Source: JAKLEX01 sp035327525 (GTDB lineage: Bacteria; Patescibacteriota; Minisyncoccia; Phycocordibacterales; JAACPR01). Taken from it: a DNA stretch of 14,726 bases. The position numbers and the translations under genes were made by a program. The stretch spans positions 1 to 14,726 of the forward strand of contig DAOLDC010000016.1 in NCBI GenBank assembly GCA_035327525.1, in the 5' to 3' direction. Shown one piece after another: positions 7,137 to 14,287 of this stretch. Position 1 is the first letter of the stretch; each line of letters starts with the position of its first letter. Below the pieces are notes generated by a model. It had not been told where the DNA came from. It worked only from the letters and a program-made list of their open reading frames with translations, and did no database searches.

Positions 7137-7903
7137 TGATTGTTTATGAATTCAACAGAAATCTGACCGGTACTTTTTACAATTACGGCTCGCTGTGAAC
7201 CGGCTGTAGATTTCATCACAATACCGGCGTTGTATGGGCCTTCAATTGGGACCTCAGCAAAAACCGGATCATCAGTAGTCATAAAAGCATCAGTGTATGG
7301 TCTAGCAAAAGTAATTGCTAAATCATCTATTTCCGAATCGTTACATTCGCCAGTTTCCAAATTGACAGGATCGTCTGCGGCGTTAGAAATACATAATTTG
7401 TCTATCGAAATTCCTAATGTCAAAGTAGAAATCTGTCGACATTCGCCAGTACAAGATGACACGCTACATGGTAAATATGATGTGCCGCCAGTGTCACCAT
7501 CGCATCTATTATCTCCGCTTACGACTTTTATGCCAGAATCATCTGTTACATTATTATTAACAGGATAAAAATCGGCAAAAGAAACAAAACTTCTGTCACC
7601 ACCACTTTGGCCTGTATTGAAATAAACACCATATCTAGTATCAAAAGCATCTCTAACACCATCTCCGCTATTATCACCAGAAGCTCTAGTTCCAAGAGAA
7701 AAAACCTGCGCTTGACGAATTTCTAATGCCACCTCATAGGCCAGGTTGGACATGATGACGTTTTTGTTAAAATTTCCATAATTAAAAATCACAACAGAAG
7801 TCAAAATTCCAAAAATTCCAATGACTAGCAACATTTCCAATAAAGTAAAGCCGCGATTTTGATAATAATTTAATCTATTTTTATTTTTTGTTTGAATTTT
7901 CAC
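7133..7903 (-). CDS. GspH/FimT-type pseudopilin
   Basis: A 256-residue prepilin-type protein starting at GTG, three bases after the prepilin peptidase stop. The leader is 18 residues (NRG18), then FTLLE with Glu23 at +5 and helix LLVIGIFGILTSVVIF. Residues 50-70 (SNLAYEVALEIRQAQVFSLGTR) match the post-helix region of GspH/FimT proteins, minor pilins that can cap pili and in some species bind DNA. The mature domain is larger than most FimT proteins. It carries six Cys (134, 146, 151, 155, 171, 187) clustered in an insert, suggesting a disulfide-stabilised surface loop. The end overlaps the next pilin start by four bases. DNA binding is only a family-level possibility. Confidence 0.85.
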   Translation of the reverse strand: MKIQTKNKNRLNYYQNRGFTLLEMLLVIGIFGILTSVVIFNYGNFNKNVIMSNLAYEVALEIRQAQVFSLGTRASGDNSGDGVRDAFDTRYGVYFNTGQSGGDRSFVSFADFYPVNNNVTDDSGIKVVSGDNRCDGDTGGTSYLPCSVSSCTGECRQISTLTLGISIDKLCISNAADDPVNLETGECNDSEIDDLAITFARPYTDAFMTTDDPVFAEVPIEGPYNAGIVMKSTAGSQRAVIVKSTGQISVEFINNQ

Positions 7904-7906
7904 AGT

Positions 7907-8716
7907 TTAAAAAAATAAACCTATTCCAATTACATCAATTCTCAAGAAAAATTCTATAATTGTTCCAATAATCAGAAACGGCGCAAATGGAACCTCAGTC
8001 TTCATTGTAATGTGTTTTGGCATTATCTTCAATCTATCTATCAACAAAAGTGCGACTGCCACCACAGCTCCAATCCAAAATGCCAAAATTATCGCCGATA
8101 ATCCATAGACAAATCCCAGATACCAGCCGATTCCCAGAGCCAATTTGCCATCGCCCAGTCCTATCCATCGACCATCGGAAATTTTCCACAATAGATAGAA
8201 TGGGACAAACATAATCAATCCAGAAAACAAATTGAGGAATGAGATTGTAGAATAAGTCATATTCAAAGGATTCATGATCAATGTCTGCAAAAAAGCCATA
8301 ATTGCAAAAGTGTAAGAAAGTCCGTCAGGAATAATTTTGTGATGAATATCATAAACAAAAATCACCATCAGAATGGCAAAAATAATCGCGTTCCAAACAA
8401 ATGACATTACAACCAAATTCATAGAAAACCAAAAAGGCAATGTGCTATATAATAGTGCAACAAATAACAATCCCATTCCTAATTCGACCAATGGATATTG
8501 TACAGAAATTTTTGTGCCACATTGACGGCATCTACCCTTCTGCCACAACCAGCTGATTATTGGGATCAGTTCGCTGGCGGACAATTTGTGACCACAAATC
8601 ATACATCCCGATCTGCCACCAATAGTTCTACCAGTGTTATATCGCAAAATCACAACATTCAAAAAACTACCAATGATTGTTCCTAATATAAAGACAAATA
8701 AAAATGAAATAAACAT
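7907..8716 (-). CDS. pilD: Type IV prepilin peptidase (A24 family)
   Basis: A 269-residue polytopic membrane enzyme that cleaves prepilin leaders after Gly and methylates the new N-terminus. The N-terminal segment GTIIGSFLNVVILR and the zinc-binding pair CMIC (38-41) and CRQC (63-66) belong to the full-length bifunctional type. Catalytic aspartates are Asp123 (YDIHHKIIPD) and Asp189 (GLGDGK). About seven to eight hydrophobic segments follow. It heads the run of minor pilin genes that are its likely substrates; the separate pilin at 8870-9271 should be another. A TATAAT box ends nine bases before the ATG, so the mRNA may be nearly leaderless. All expected motifs are present. Confidence 0.96.
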   Translation of the reverse strand: MFISFLFVFILGTIIGSFLNVVILRYNTGRTIGGRSGCMICGHKLSASELIPIISWLWQKGRCRQCGTKISVQYPLVELGMGLLFVALLYSTLPFWFSMNLVVMSFVWNAIIFAILMVIFVYDIHHKIIPDGLSYTFAIMAFLQTLIMNPLNMTYSTISFLNLFSGLIMFVPFYLLWKISDGRWIGLGDGKLALGIGWYLGFVYGLSAIILAFWIGAVVAVALLLIDRLKIMPKHITMKTEVPFAPFLIIGTIIEFFLRIDVIGIGLFF

Positions 8717-8725
8717 TATCAGTTA

Positions 8726-8731
8726 ATTATA
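8726..8731 (-). promoter_or_regulatory. Putative -10 box of the pilD-pilin-ligA-gatCA operon
   Basis: A perfect TATAAT on the minus strand lies nine bases upstream of the pilD start codon and just after the pilin terminator. A -35 at the right distance is weak (TTTATC-like). The implied transcription start is within a few bases of the ATG, so this promoter would give a leaderless or near-leaderless mRNA. The hexamer is seen; promoter function is inferred. Confidence 0.5.
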
Positions 8732-8787
8732 GCAGAAAAAATCATTTGGATAAAATGTAATTAAATATTATTTAAAATATTTATTAC

Positions 8788-8825
8788 AAAAACAAAACCA
8801 CCGAATCGTCGGTGGTTTTGTTTTT
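8788..8825 (-). terminator. Strong intrinsic terminator after the pilin gene
   Basis: A perfect 17-bp stem, 8788-8804 with 8809-8825, carries the loop ATCG. Its GC-rich top is CCACCGA/TCGGTGG and its A/T flanks give a T-run in either direction, so it can act on both strands. On the minus strand it ends the pilin transcript (stop at 8870) and separates it from the pilD operon. Confidence 0.9.
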
Positions 8826-8827
8826 TA

Positions 8828-8850
8828 AATTAGTAAATAAATTACTAATT
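8828..8850. repeat. AT-rich hairpin in the pilin 3' region
   Basis: AATTAGTAA (8828-8836) and TTACTAATT (8842-8850) form a perfect 9-bp stem with a five-base loop. It lies between the pilin stop codon and the main terminator. It may stabilise the 3' end of the pilin mRNA against exonucleases; this role is inferred. Confidence 0.5.
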
Positions 8851-8869
8851 ATCGTATTTATTCTTCTTA

Positions 8870-9271
8870 TTATTCAGCTACACAAATATGATTATCATCA
8901 TCATCTGAGCCAATCACGCCATCTCCAGAGAATCCTGTTCCGTCTACACAAAATGATCCAGTAGTAAGCATGACTGATGCTGCCCAATTAGCATCATCCT
9001 CACACGATGCAGATTCACCATCAGATGAATTCGATGTGGCGTTAGCAAGTATTCTTAATACTCCAGGATCGTCACATAATCCATTGTAAGAAGCACCATT
9101 TGCCTTTATTTCCATTTCAGCTCTCAATCCTGACAATGCTGCTTTTGCCGCTGCATCCTTTCCTCTGCTTCGGGCAGTGTTTAGGCTGGCCAAAACAACT
9201 GATGACAAAATACCGATGATCGCAATAACGACCAACAATTCAATCAATGTAAAACCTTGTTTTCTATTCAT
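8870..9271 (-). CDS. Type IV pilin, probable major subunit
   Basis: A 133-residue prepilin with a short classical leader: MNRKQG6, then FTLIE with Glu11 at +5, and helix LLVVIAIIGILSSVVLASLNTAR. This is the standard N-terminus of type IVa-like major pilins; the small size also fits. The globular domain has four Cys (in NGLC, ASCE, SFCV and HICV) that could form two disulfides, and an acidic loop GSDDDD near the C-terminus. It is monocistronic, with its own upstream AT-rich leader and a strong terminator. That fits separate, high-level expression compared with the minor pilin operon downstream. Cleavage by the neighbouring prepilin peptidase is expected. Confidence 0.9.
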   Translation of the reverse strand: MNRKQGFTLIELLVVIAIIGILSSVVLASLNTARSRGKDAAAKAALSGLRAEMEIKANGASYNGLCDDPGVLRILANATSNSSDGESASCEDDANWAASVMLTTGSFCVDGTGFSGDGVIGSDDDDNHICVAE

Positions 9272-9308
9272 AATAATTAATTATTTTTAAGTTAATTTTT
9301 TTCTAAAA

Positions 9309-9370
9309 TCTTTTCGAAAAGACTTGAACTTATAGATCAAAAAAATCTATAAAAGCTCCATAATATTATA
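9309..9370 (-). promoter_or_regulatory. Pilin upstream region: -10 box and two palindromic hairpins
   Basis: On the minus strand a TATAAT (9365-9370) lies about 94 bases before the pilin ATG; its -35 is poor. The putative leader then holds TATAGAT/ATCTATA (9331-9337 with 9345-9351, seven-base loop) and a perfect 14-base palindrome TCTTTTCGAAAAGA (9309-9322). These could be 5' UTR hairpins or operator sites controlling pilin dosage. The remaining AT-rich leader up to 9272 shows no Shine-Dalgarno sequence. Confidence 0.4.
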
Positions 9371-9449
9371 ATGCTTCTAGCAAAACACCACAAGTCCGAC
9401 AATGCAGGATATCCACATGTGGGAAATTTTGCCCAACAATCTGAGTCAC
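9366..9449 (-). other. Possible 27-residue ORF or gene relic with a CxxC motif
   Basis: Reading from a GTG at 9447-9449, the minus strand encodes a short peptide with QNFPHVDILHC and CRTCGVLLEAL before a TAA at 9366-9368. The composition looks protein-like (CxxC knuckle, amphipathic end) and differs from the surrounding AT-rich filler. An in-frame TAG lies six codons upstream, so it is either a tiny gene without a good start or the decayed end of a longer one. It lies between the MYG1-family gene and the pilin, and its stop overlaps the putative pilin -10 box. Low confidence that it is translated. Confidence 0.2.
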
Positions 9450-9462
9450 GCGACCACCGTCT

Positions 9463-9490
9463 GTCTATTATCATTCGTCTATTACCATTC
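9463..9490. repeat. Tandem 14-base repeat just after the MYG1-family gene
   Basis: Two adjacent copies of GTCTATTAYCATTC, at 9463-9476 and 9477-9490, differ at one base. They lie five bases past the MYG1-family stop codon (9496-9498). The copies look like a slippage duplication; no function is evident. Confidence 0.7.
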
Positions 9491-9495
9491 AGCGA

Positions 9496-10479
9496 TTACT
9501 GTTCTTCAACCGCTTTTTTGGCCAGCTCTATTGCACCGGCTCTGTCAGTAACATTACATAGAAATCCTCTCAAGTGGCAGAAATTTGCTGTTTTTACTCC
9601 GGAGGCTTTTGCCATTTCCTGACCTCTCTTTCCACGCCAATTCTCGGGAAAAGGTTTCCTCATTGTAAGAGAATTTGGTACAACAGGAACTGCCCTGACA
9701 GCATAATCCGAACCGTATTTTGGGTGAACAACATATAATGGTTCTGGTTTTTTGCACAAAAAATTTGGCCAGGAAAGTGGTTTGTCCAAAACTATAATTC
9801 TTTTGTCGGTGGTTTCATTATAAATTTTCTCAACTTCATGAGTATCTTGAATTGTTAATTTTGTTTTTTTGATTATTCTTTCCAAAAATTTTCTAGCGAC
9901 AGAAACAGCGTCCATAAAAAAATCCATACTTTCGTCGTCATCATCTGCTTTCTCGGTTCTAATCGGATTTAATAATTTCAAAAAATCATCAAATGTAAAA
10001 TTTCTAACACCTTTCAATGATTCAAAAGCTTCGTATCCATTATCAACAGAATCTACAGATTGAATCATTTCTGCATCTATCAGATCTGCGACTTCTTTTG
10101 AATCGCAAATTTTTTCGCCATAATTTTTCCAAACCAATCCAAATGCAGAATAAGGAACGCCGTTTTCTCTATTACCCGCCCCACCTTCTTGATGATGATC
10201 GAATCTGTTTGTCTCTGGATCATAAATTCCACCGGTATCGACAACAATATCTGCCGATTTTATAAGTAATTCATCACGACTACGAATTATTTCTATTGGC
10301 TCACCGATTTTTTCAAAATAAATTTGGAATGCTGCGATAGAAAAACAATCATCGGCATGAAATCGGCCGTTGTGAGTCAAAATCTTGTGCGGTGAATTTT
10401 TGTGCATCGGGCTTTTTGGTGGTGAATTTTTCTGAGGTGAATTTTTTTCTGTTTGTTTTTTCATTTTTTTAATAATCAT
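9496..10479 (-). CDS. MYG1-family (UPF0160) metal-dependent hydrolase / exonuclease-like protein
   Basis: A 327-residue protein of the MYG1 family, distantly related to DHH phosphoesterases; eukaryotic MYG1 has been described as an RNA exonuclease. Diagnostic motifs are THNGRFHADD (35-44, metal ligands His41 and Asp43), RSRD (66-69), VVDTGG (79-84) and FDHHQ (93-97). The C-terminal part has HPKYGSDYAVRAVPV and FCHLRGF, also family-like. Residues 8-32 are a low-complexity extension with repeated NSP units, encoded by near-repeats of AAAAATTCACC and not part of the fold. Its ATG overlaps the stop of the bactofilin-like gene as ATGA (10476-10479), so the two are probably translated together; Met6 is an alternative start. 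Bacterial function is not established. Confidence 0.88.
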   Translation of the reverse strand: MIIKKMKKQTEKNSPQKNSPPKSPMHKNSPHKILTHNGRFHADDCFSIAAFQIYFEKIGEPIEIIRSRDELLIKSADIVVDTGGIYDPETNRFDHHQEGGAGNRENGVPYSAFGLVWKNYGEKICDSKEVADLIDAEMIQSVDSVDNGYEAFESLKGVRNFTFDDFLKLLNPIRTEKADDDDESMDFFMDAVSVARKFLERIIKKTKLTIQDTHEVEKIYNETTDKRIIVLDKPLSWPNFLCKKPEPLYVVHPKYGSDYAVRAVPVVPNSLTMRKPFPENWRGKRGQEMAKASGVKTANFCHLRGFLCNVTDRAGAIELAKKAVEEQ

Positions 10480-11624
10480 TTCAAAATATTCAATCTAATT
10501 TGTCGCAGAATTACACCGAGAGAAACAATAATCAGCACAAATCGTAGCGGTCCACCGATATATGGAACAAATTGTAACAATGTCAAAAAAATCACTCCGA
10601 TTGTCGCACTTTGAAAATCAACGGATTTTGTAATATCTTTTTTGAAAATTCTCATCAGCCAAATTCCCAAAATTATTCCGGAAACTGCTGGAGAAATTAT
10701 AATAATAAACACCAGCGCCAGTAATAACAAAAATCCTATTGGCAGACCAACCAGACTCACAATCAATAATGCGATAATTATTGGAGCAAAGAATAGTGCC
10801 AATATTCCAACAAGAAAACTTTTTCCAAAAGAATTGAGCGCCAAATCCGTAACAGATTGTGTAAAAACTTTGAAAACATAAATCAGAACAAAAGAAATTA
10901 TCAAAGTTGTAATAAATCGCAACAAGAACCAAAAACTCAAAAAGCTCAGTATTGCTTTTTTGACAATTCCCATTTCACGAAATGAATTTATTTCGTTAAA
11001 ACTGACTTTGCCAGAAATTATAGCGTCTTGCTCTATATAAAATTTCTGTGGTGCATAATAATAAAAATCTCCACTGATGTCTGAGTCTCTATAAATTTTT
11101 AGGCTTTGTGTTGTTATTTCTGTTTTTCCTGAAATTACAGAATTCAAACTGACATTACCGGAAATAATTTTTAGCTTTTCGGTTATGGTATTTTTTATAT
11201 TTGATCTGCCACCAACTACAAAAATTTCTTTATTAACTTGTGCGGATTCTGCTATTTCAACAATTGCACCAAGTACCAAAACATCTCCACCAACGATTCC
11301 GGAAATTTTGACCTCTCCACCAAAAATCCTCAAATCACCATCAACATTTCCAGAAAAATCTATTTTTCCGCCCATCAAAAAAATGTCGCCAGAAACATTC
11401 GACTTGATAGAAACTTCGCCACCAAAAACGACCAGATCTCCATCAACATCTGATTCGACAAAAACATTGCCTCCGCCGATATATAGATTTTCCTCGAATT
11501 TTTTTTGATCAGAAAGAGAAATGTCCAAATTAGTCATTATTTGAGCCGCATTTGCAAAAAAAGGTGCAAAAAATAGCATTGCAAAAAAGACAAAAAATGA
11601 AACTTTTATCAATCGCATATTCAT
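10476..11624 (-). CDS. Secreted bactofilin-like beta-helix protein with multi-pass C-terminal membrane domain
   Basis: I start at the ATG at 11624 (382 residues), because the longer reading begins at a TTG and adds ten residues ahead of a clear signal peptide. The signal peptide is residues 1-26 (hydrophobic core then ANA, cleavage before AQ). Residues about 46-213 are a run of short glycine-bearing repeats (GDLVVFGGEV, GDIFLMGGKI, GDLRIFGGEV) typical of bactofilin-like right-handed beta-helices. Residues about 225-372 hold five or six membrane segments. Classic bactofilins are cytoplasmic; here the signal peptide puts the helix outside the membrane, perhaps as a cell-surface scaffold. It lies 62 bases after secA and overlaps the MYG1-family gene by four bases. 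A TGCTATTTT (extended -10 like) lies at 11631-11639. Specific function is unknown. Confidence 0.85.
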   Translation of the reverse strand: MNMRLIKVSFFVFFAMLFFAPFFANAAQIMTNLDISLSDQKKFEENLYIGGGNVFVESDVDGDLVVFGGEVSIKSNVSGDIFLMGGKIDFSGNVDGDLRIFGGEVKISGIVGGDVLVLGAIVEIAESAQVNKEIFVVGGRSNIKNTITEKLKIISGNVSLNSVISGKTEITTQSLKIYRDSDISGDFYYYAPQKFYIEQDAIISGKVSFNEINSFREMGIVKKAILSFLSFWFLLRFITTLIISFVLIYVFKVFTQSVTDLALNSFGKSFLVGILALFFAPIIIALLIVSLVGLPIGFLLLLALVFIIIISPAVSGIILGIWLMRIFKKDITKSVDFQSATIGVIFLTLLQFVPYIGGPLRFVLIIVSLGVILRQIRLNILK

Positions 11625-11630
11625 ATATAT

Positions 11631-11639
11631 AAAATAGCA
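11631..11639 (-). promoter_or_regulatory. Possible extended -10 element for the bactofilin-MYG1 pair
   Basis: TGCTATTTT on the minus strand matches the TGn-TATAAT layout at most positions and ends six bases before the chosen ATG. It would again give an almost leaderless transcript. No good -35 is visible. Readthrough from secA, whose stop is 62 bases upstream with no terminator hairpin seen, is the alternative. Confidence 0.3.
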
Positions 11640-11686
11640 CAAAACCGCCCGCAAAAAAAGTATAGTAGTAACAATCCCTAAATTAT

Positions 11687-14209
11687 CTAGTTTTTCCTGA
11701 TCCAGCCGTCAGACAGATATTGATCTAATTTTTTGAATTTTATTTCTATTTCTTTACCGTCTTTTGTCAAAATCACTTTGTCATTTCTACCGACTTTTTC
11801 TGCTGTAACTATTGCGCCTGATTTCGGACCAGAATTTTCGTTTCCAGTATTCATTTGTGCCAATTTTACACTTTGTTTCAGTTTTTCTTCTGCTTTTAGA
11901 AATGCTCCAGCATCAACATTTGGCAGTAATCTGATGACTTGTTCATAAATAGCTTCTTTCAAATCTCGGAATAATCTGAGTGCTTCTTTTTTGTATTCAA
12001 CTAGCGGATCTCTCTGTCCATAGGCGCGTAGGTTCACGCTGGACCTGGTGTAGTCCATTGTTTCCAAGTGATCAATCCAAAAAGTATCAGCGCTTTGCAA
12101 TAATAATCTACGAATTACTTTGTAAAATTCTTCTTCTCCAAGCGCTAATTTTTTTTCTTCTATTATTTTTGCAATTGCTTCCCCGCCCCTCTGTATTATT
12201 TCAGAAATTTCTTGTTCTAATGTATCTTTGTCTAATAGTAAAATTTTTCGGCGTTTTTCATAAATAGAATTTCTCTGAGTGTTCAAGACGCTATCAAATT
12301 CCAAAATATGTTTTCTGGCATCAAAATGAAAACCTTCAATTTTTGTTTGAGCATTCTCTAGCGATCTAGTTATCATTCGGTTCTGAATCGGTTCATCCTC
12401 TGGCAATCCTAATTTTGCCATCATTCCCTTGAGCGTCGGTGATGCAAAAATTCTCATCAATGAATCGTCCAAGCAAACAAAAAATTGAGTTTCTCCCGGA
12501 TCTCCCTGTCGTCCAGAACGACCTCTCAGCTGATTATCAATTCTACGAGCCTCATGTCTCTCAGTACCAATCACAAAAAGTCCACCCAAAGATCTGATTT
12601 CATCAGCTGTCTCTTTTGTAAAAGGTTCTCCACCAAGTTTGATGTCGACACCACGACCTGCCATGTTTGTGGCGATAGTAACTGCACCTTTTCTACCAGC
12701 CTGAGCAACTATTTCGGCTTCTCTTTCGTGATTTTTTGCATTCAAAATCTGATGTGGAATTCCATTTTTTGTGAGAAATGCAGAAATTATTTCGTTTTTT
12801 TCTATTGAAACTGTACCAACTAGGATGGGCTGACCTTTTTCGTGAATTTCTTTTATTTTTTTTGTCAAAGCTAGCATTTTGCCGTTTTCTGTCTGATATA
12901 TCAAATCATCATGATCAATTCTAGCGACAGGTTTGTTTGTCGGAATTGAAATTGTTTCTAATCTATAAACTTTAAAAAATTCTTCTGAGGAGGTTTTTGC
13001 GGTTCCCGTCATTCCAGAAAGTTTTTTGTACATTCTAAAATAATTTTGGTATGTAATAGAAGCAAAAGTTCTAGATTCCTGACCTGTTTGTAATCCTTCC
13101 TTTGCCTCGATTGCCTGATGCAATCCTTCTGACCAACGACGGCTAGGTTGCATTCGACCAGTAAATTCATCGACTATCACTATTTGACCATCTTTGACAA
13201 CATAATCCTTGTCTTTGTGAAAAAGAGATTCTGCTCGAACAGCAGTTTCCAAATGGTGAACATATTTTACACCTTTTTCTGTGTAAATATTATCAACGCC
13301 CAATATTTTTTCTGTTTTTTCTATTCCGTTTTCGGTCAAACTAATTGCTTTTAGTTTTTCATCAACAGTATAATCTTCTTCTCTAACTAATTTTTTTGAA
13401 ATTCCAGCAAAAATTTCGTAAAGATTCTCTGCGTCAGTAGACGGTGCAGAAATAATCAATGGTGTTCTGGCTTCATCTATCAATATCGAGTCAATTTCGT
13501 CAACAATTGCAAAATTGTGACCGCGCTGACGAAGTCTTTTTGGATCGTATTCTATATTGTCACGCAAATAGTCAAAACCGAATTCACTGTTTGTACCATA
13601 AGTTATATCAGCAGAATATGCTTCACTACGAGTTATTGGTCGCAAATAATCATAAACAATGTGAAATCCACCAGTCTTGTCACGAACTTTGTCTTTTTCT
13701 GTATCAGTATGTGACTGATCATACATATATGAAGCATCCTGATTAATAACAGAAACAGTTAGACCTAATGCGTCATAAATTTGTCCCATCCACGCAACAT
13801 CTCTACGAGCTAGGAAATCGTTGACAGTAATGACGTGAACTCCTTTTCCAGAAATGGCGTTGAGGTATGCAGGCAATGTTGCTACTAGAGTTTTTCCCTC
13901 TCCTGTTCTCATCTCTGCAATATTACCGTCATGAATTACCATTCCCCCAAGCATTTGAACATCGTAGTGGCGTTCACCGAGAGTTCGTTTGCTTGCTTCG
14001 CGAACAGTTGCAAAAGCTTCCGGCAAAATATCTTCTAGAGTTTTGCCTTGGGATAATAATTCTCTAAAATAATTGGTTTTTGATTTCAATTCATCATTTG
14101 ATAATTTTGAAATATCGGATTCAAGAGAATTAGCCAAAAATACTATAGGTTCGTACTTTTTTAATAAACGCTTATTTTCATCACCAAAAAATTTACTTAA
14201 AAATGACAT
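11687..14209 (-). CDS. secA: Preprotein translocase ATPase SecA
   Basis: SecA drives Sec-dependent export through SecYEG. I chose the ATG at 14209 (840 residues, MSFLSKFFGDENKRLL); the longer frame starts at a TTG and runs through the upstream terminator. Visible motifs: Walker A MRTGEGKT (100-107, Lys106), Walker B VDEID (236-240), TGTAKT (401-406), GRGVDIKLGG (518-527) and the arginine-finger motif QLRGRSGRQGDPG (560-572). Two differences from model SecA stand out. Extra residues (about 160-196, YMYDQSHTDTEKDK onward) lie before DITYGTNSEFGFDYLRDN. At the C-terminus the VGRND that usually begins the CxC zinc tail runs into KVILTKDGKEIEIKFKKLDQ, with no Cys or His ligands. SecA is needed to export the pilins and the bactofilin-like protein. 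Confidence 0.97.
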   Translation of the reverse strand: MSFLSKFFGDENKRLLKKYEPIVFLANSLESDISKLSNDELKSKTNYFRELLSQGKTLEDILPEAFATVREASKRTLGERHYDVQMLGGMVIHDGNIAEMRTGEGKTLVATLPAYLNAISGKGVHVITVNDFLARRDVAWMGQIYDALGLTVSVINQDASYMYDQSHTDTEKDKVRDKTGGFHIVYDYLRPITRSEAYSADITYGTNSEFGFDYLRDNIEYDPKRLRQRGHNFAIVDEIDSILIDEARTPLIISAPSTDAENLYEIFAGISKKLVREEDYTVDEKLKAISLTENGIEKTEKILGVDNIYTEKGVKYVHHLETAVRAESLFHKDKDYVVKDGQIVIVDEFTGRMQPSRRWSEGLHQAIEAKEGLQTGQESRTFASITYQNYFRMYKKLSGMTGTAKTSSEEFFKVYRLETISIPTNKPVARIDHDDLIYQTENGKMLALTKKIKEIHEKGQPILVGTVSIEKNEIISAFLTKNGIPHQILNAKNHEREAEIVAQAGRKGAVTIATNMAGRGVDIKLGGEPFTKETADEIRSLGGLFVIGTERHEARRIDNQLRGRSGRQGDPGETQFFVCLDDSLMRIFASPTLKGMMAKLGLPEDEPIQNRMITRSLENAQTKIEGFHFDARKHILEFDSVLNTQRNSIYEKRRKILLLDKDTLEQEISEIIQRGGEAIAKIIEEKKLALGEEEFYKVIRRLLLQSADTFWIDHLETMDYTRSSVNLRAYGQRDPLVEYKKEALRLFRDLKEAIYEQVIRLLPNVDAGAFLKAEEKLKQSVKLAQMNTGNENSGPKSGAIVTAEKVGRNDKVILTKDGKEIEIKFKKLDQYLSDGWIRKN

Positions 14210-14223
14210 AGTATCGATACTAT
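14208..14223. promoter_or_regulatory. 16-base perfect palindrome overlapping the secA start codon
   Basis: ATAGTATCGATACTAT is a perfect palindrome whose end includes the first two bases of the secA ATG. As RNA it could fold as a 6-bp stem with loop UCGA; as DNA it could be a repressor site. A TATGAT hexamer (14222-14227, minus strand) overlaps it and would place the transcript start within it. Regulatory function is inferred. Confidence 0.35.
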
Positions 14224-14234
14224 CATAAAAACAA

Positions 14235-14261
14235 AAAGCCCTCAATTTTATTAAGGACTTT
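14235..14261 (-). terminator. Intrinsic terminator after the lysine-rich peptide gene
   Basis: AAAGTCCT (complement of 14254-14261) pairs with AGGGCTTT (complement of 14235-14242), using one G-U pair that exists only in the minus-strand RNA. An 11-base loop separates the arms, and CTTTTTGTTTTT follows. It ends the small upstream gene and stands just before the secA start. Confidence 0.75.
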
Positions 14262-14287
14262 GTGTTTTATAAAAATCAAGCTTTTGA

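Noticed and set aside
11625..11654. Longer N-terminus for the bactofilin-like protein (start at 11654)
   Set aside because: The start codon is TTG and the added residues precede a clear signal peptide; the ATG at 11624 is better placed.
13459..13746. Plus-strand ORF of 95 residues opposite secA
   Set aside because: It is a shadow of the conserved SecA motor domain, with low-complexity translated sequence.
14210..14245. Longer N-terminus for SecA (start at 14245)
   Set aside because: It begins at a TTG inside the upstream terminator hairpin; the ATG at 14209 gives the normal SecA start MSFLSKFF.
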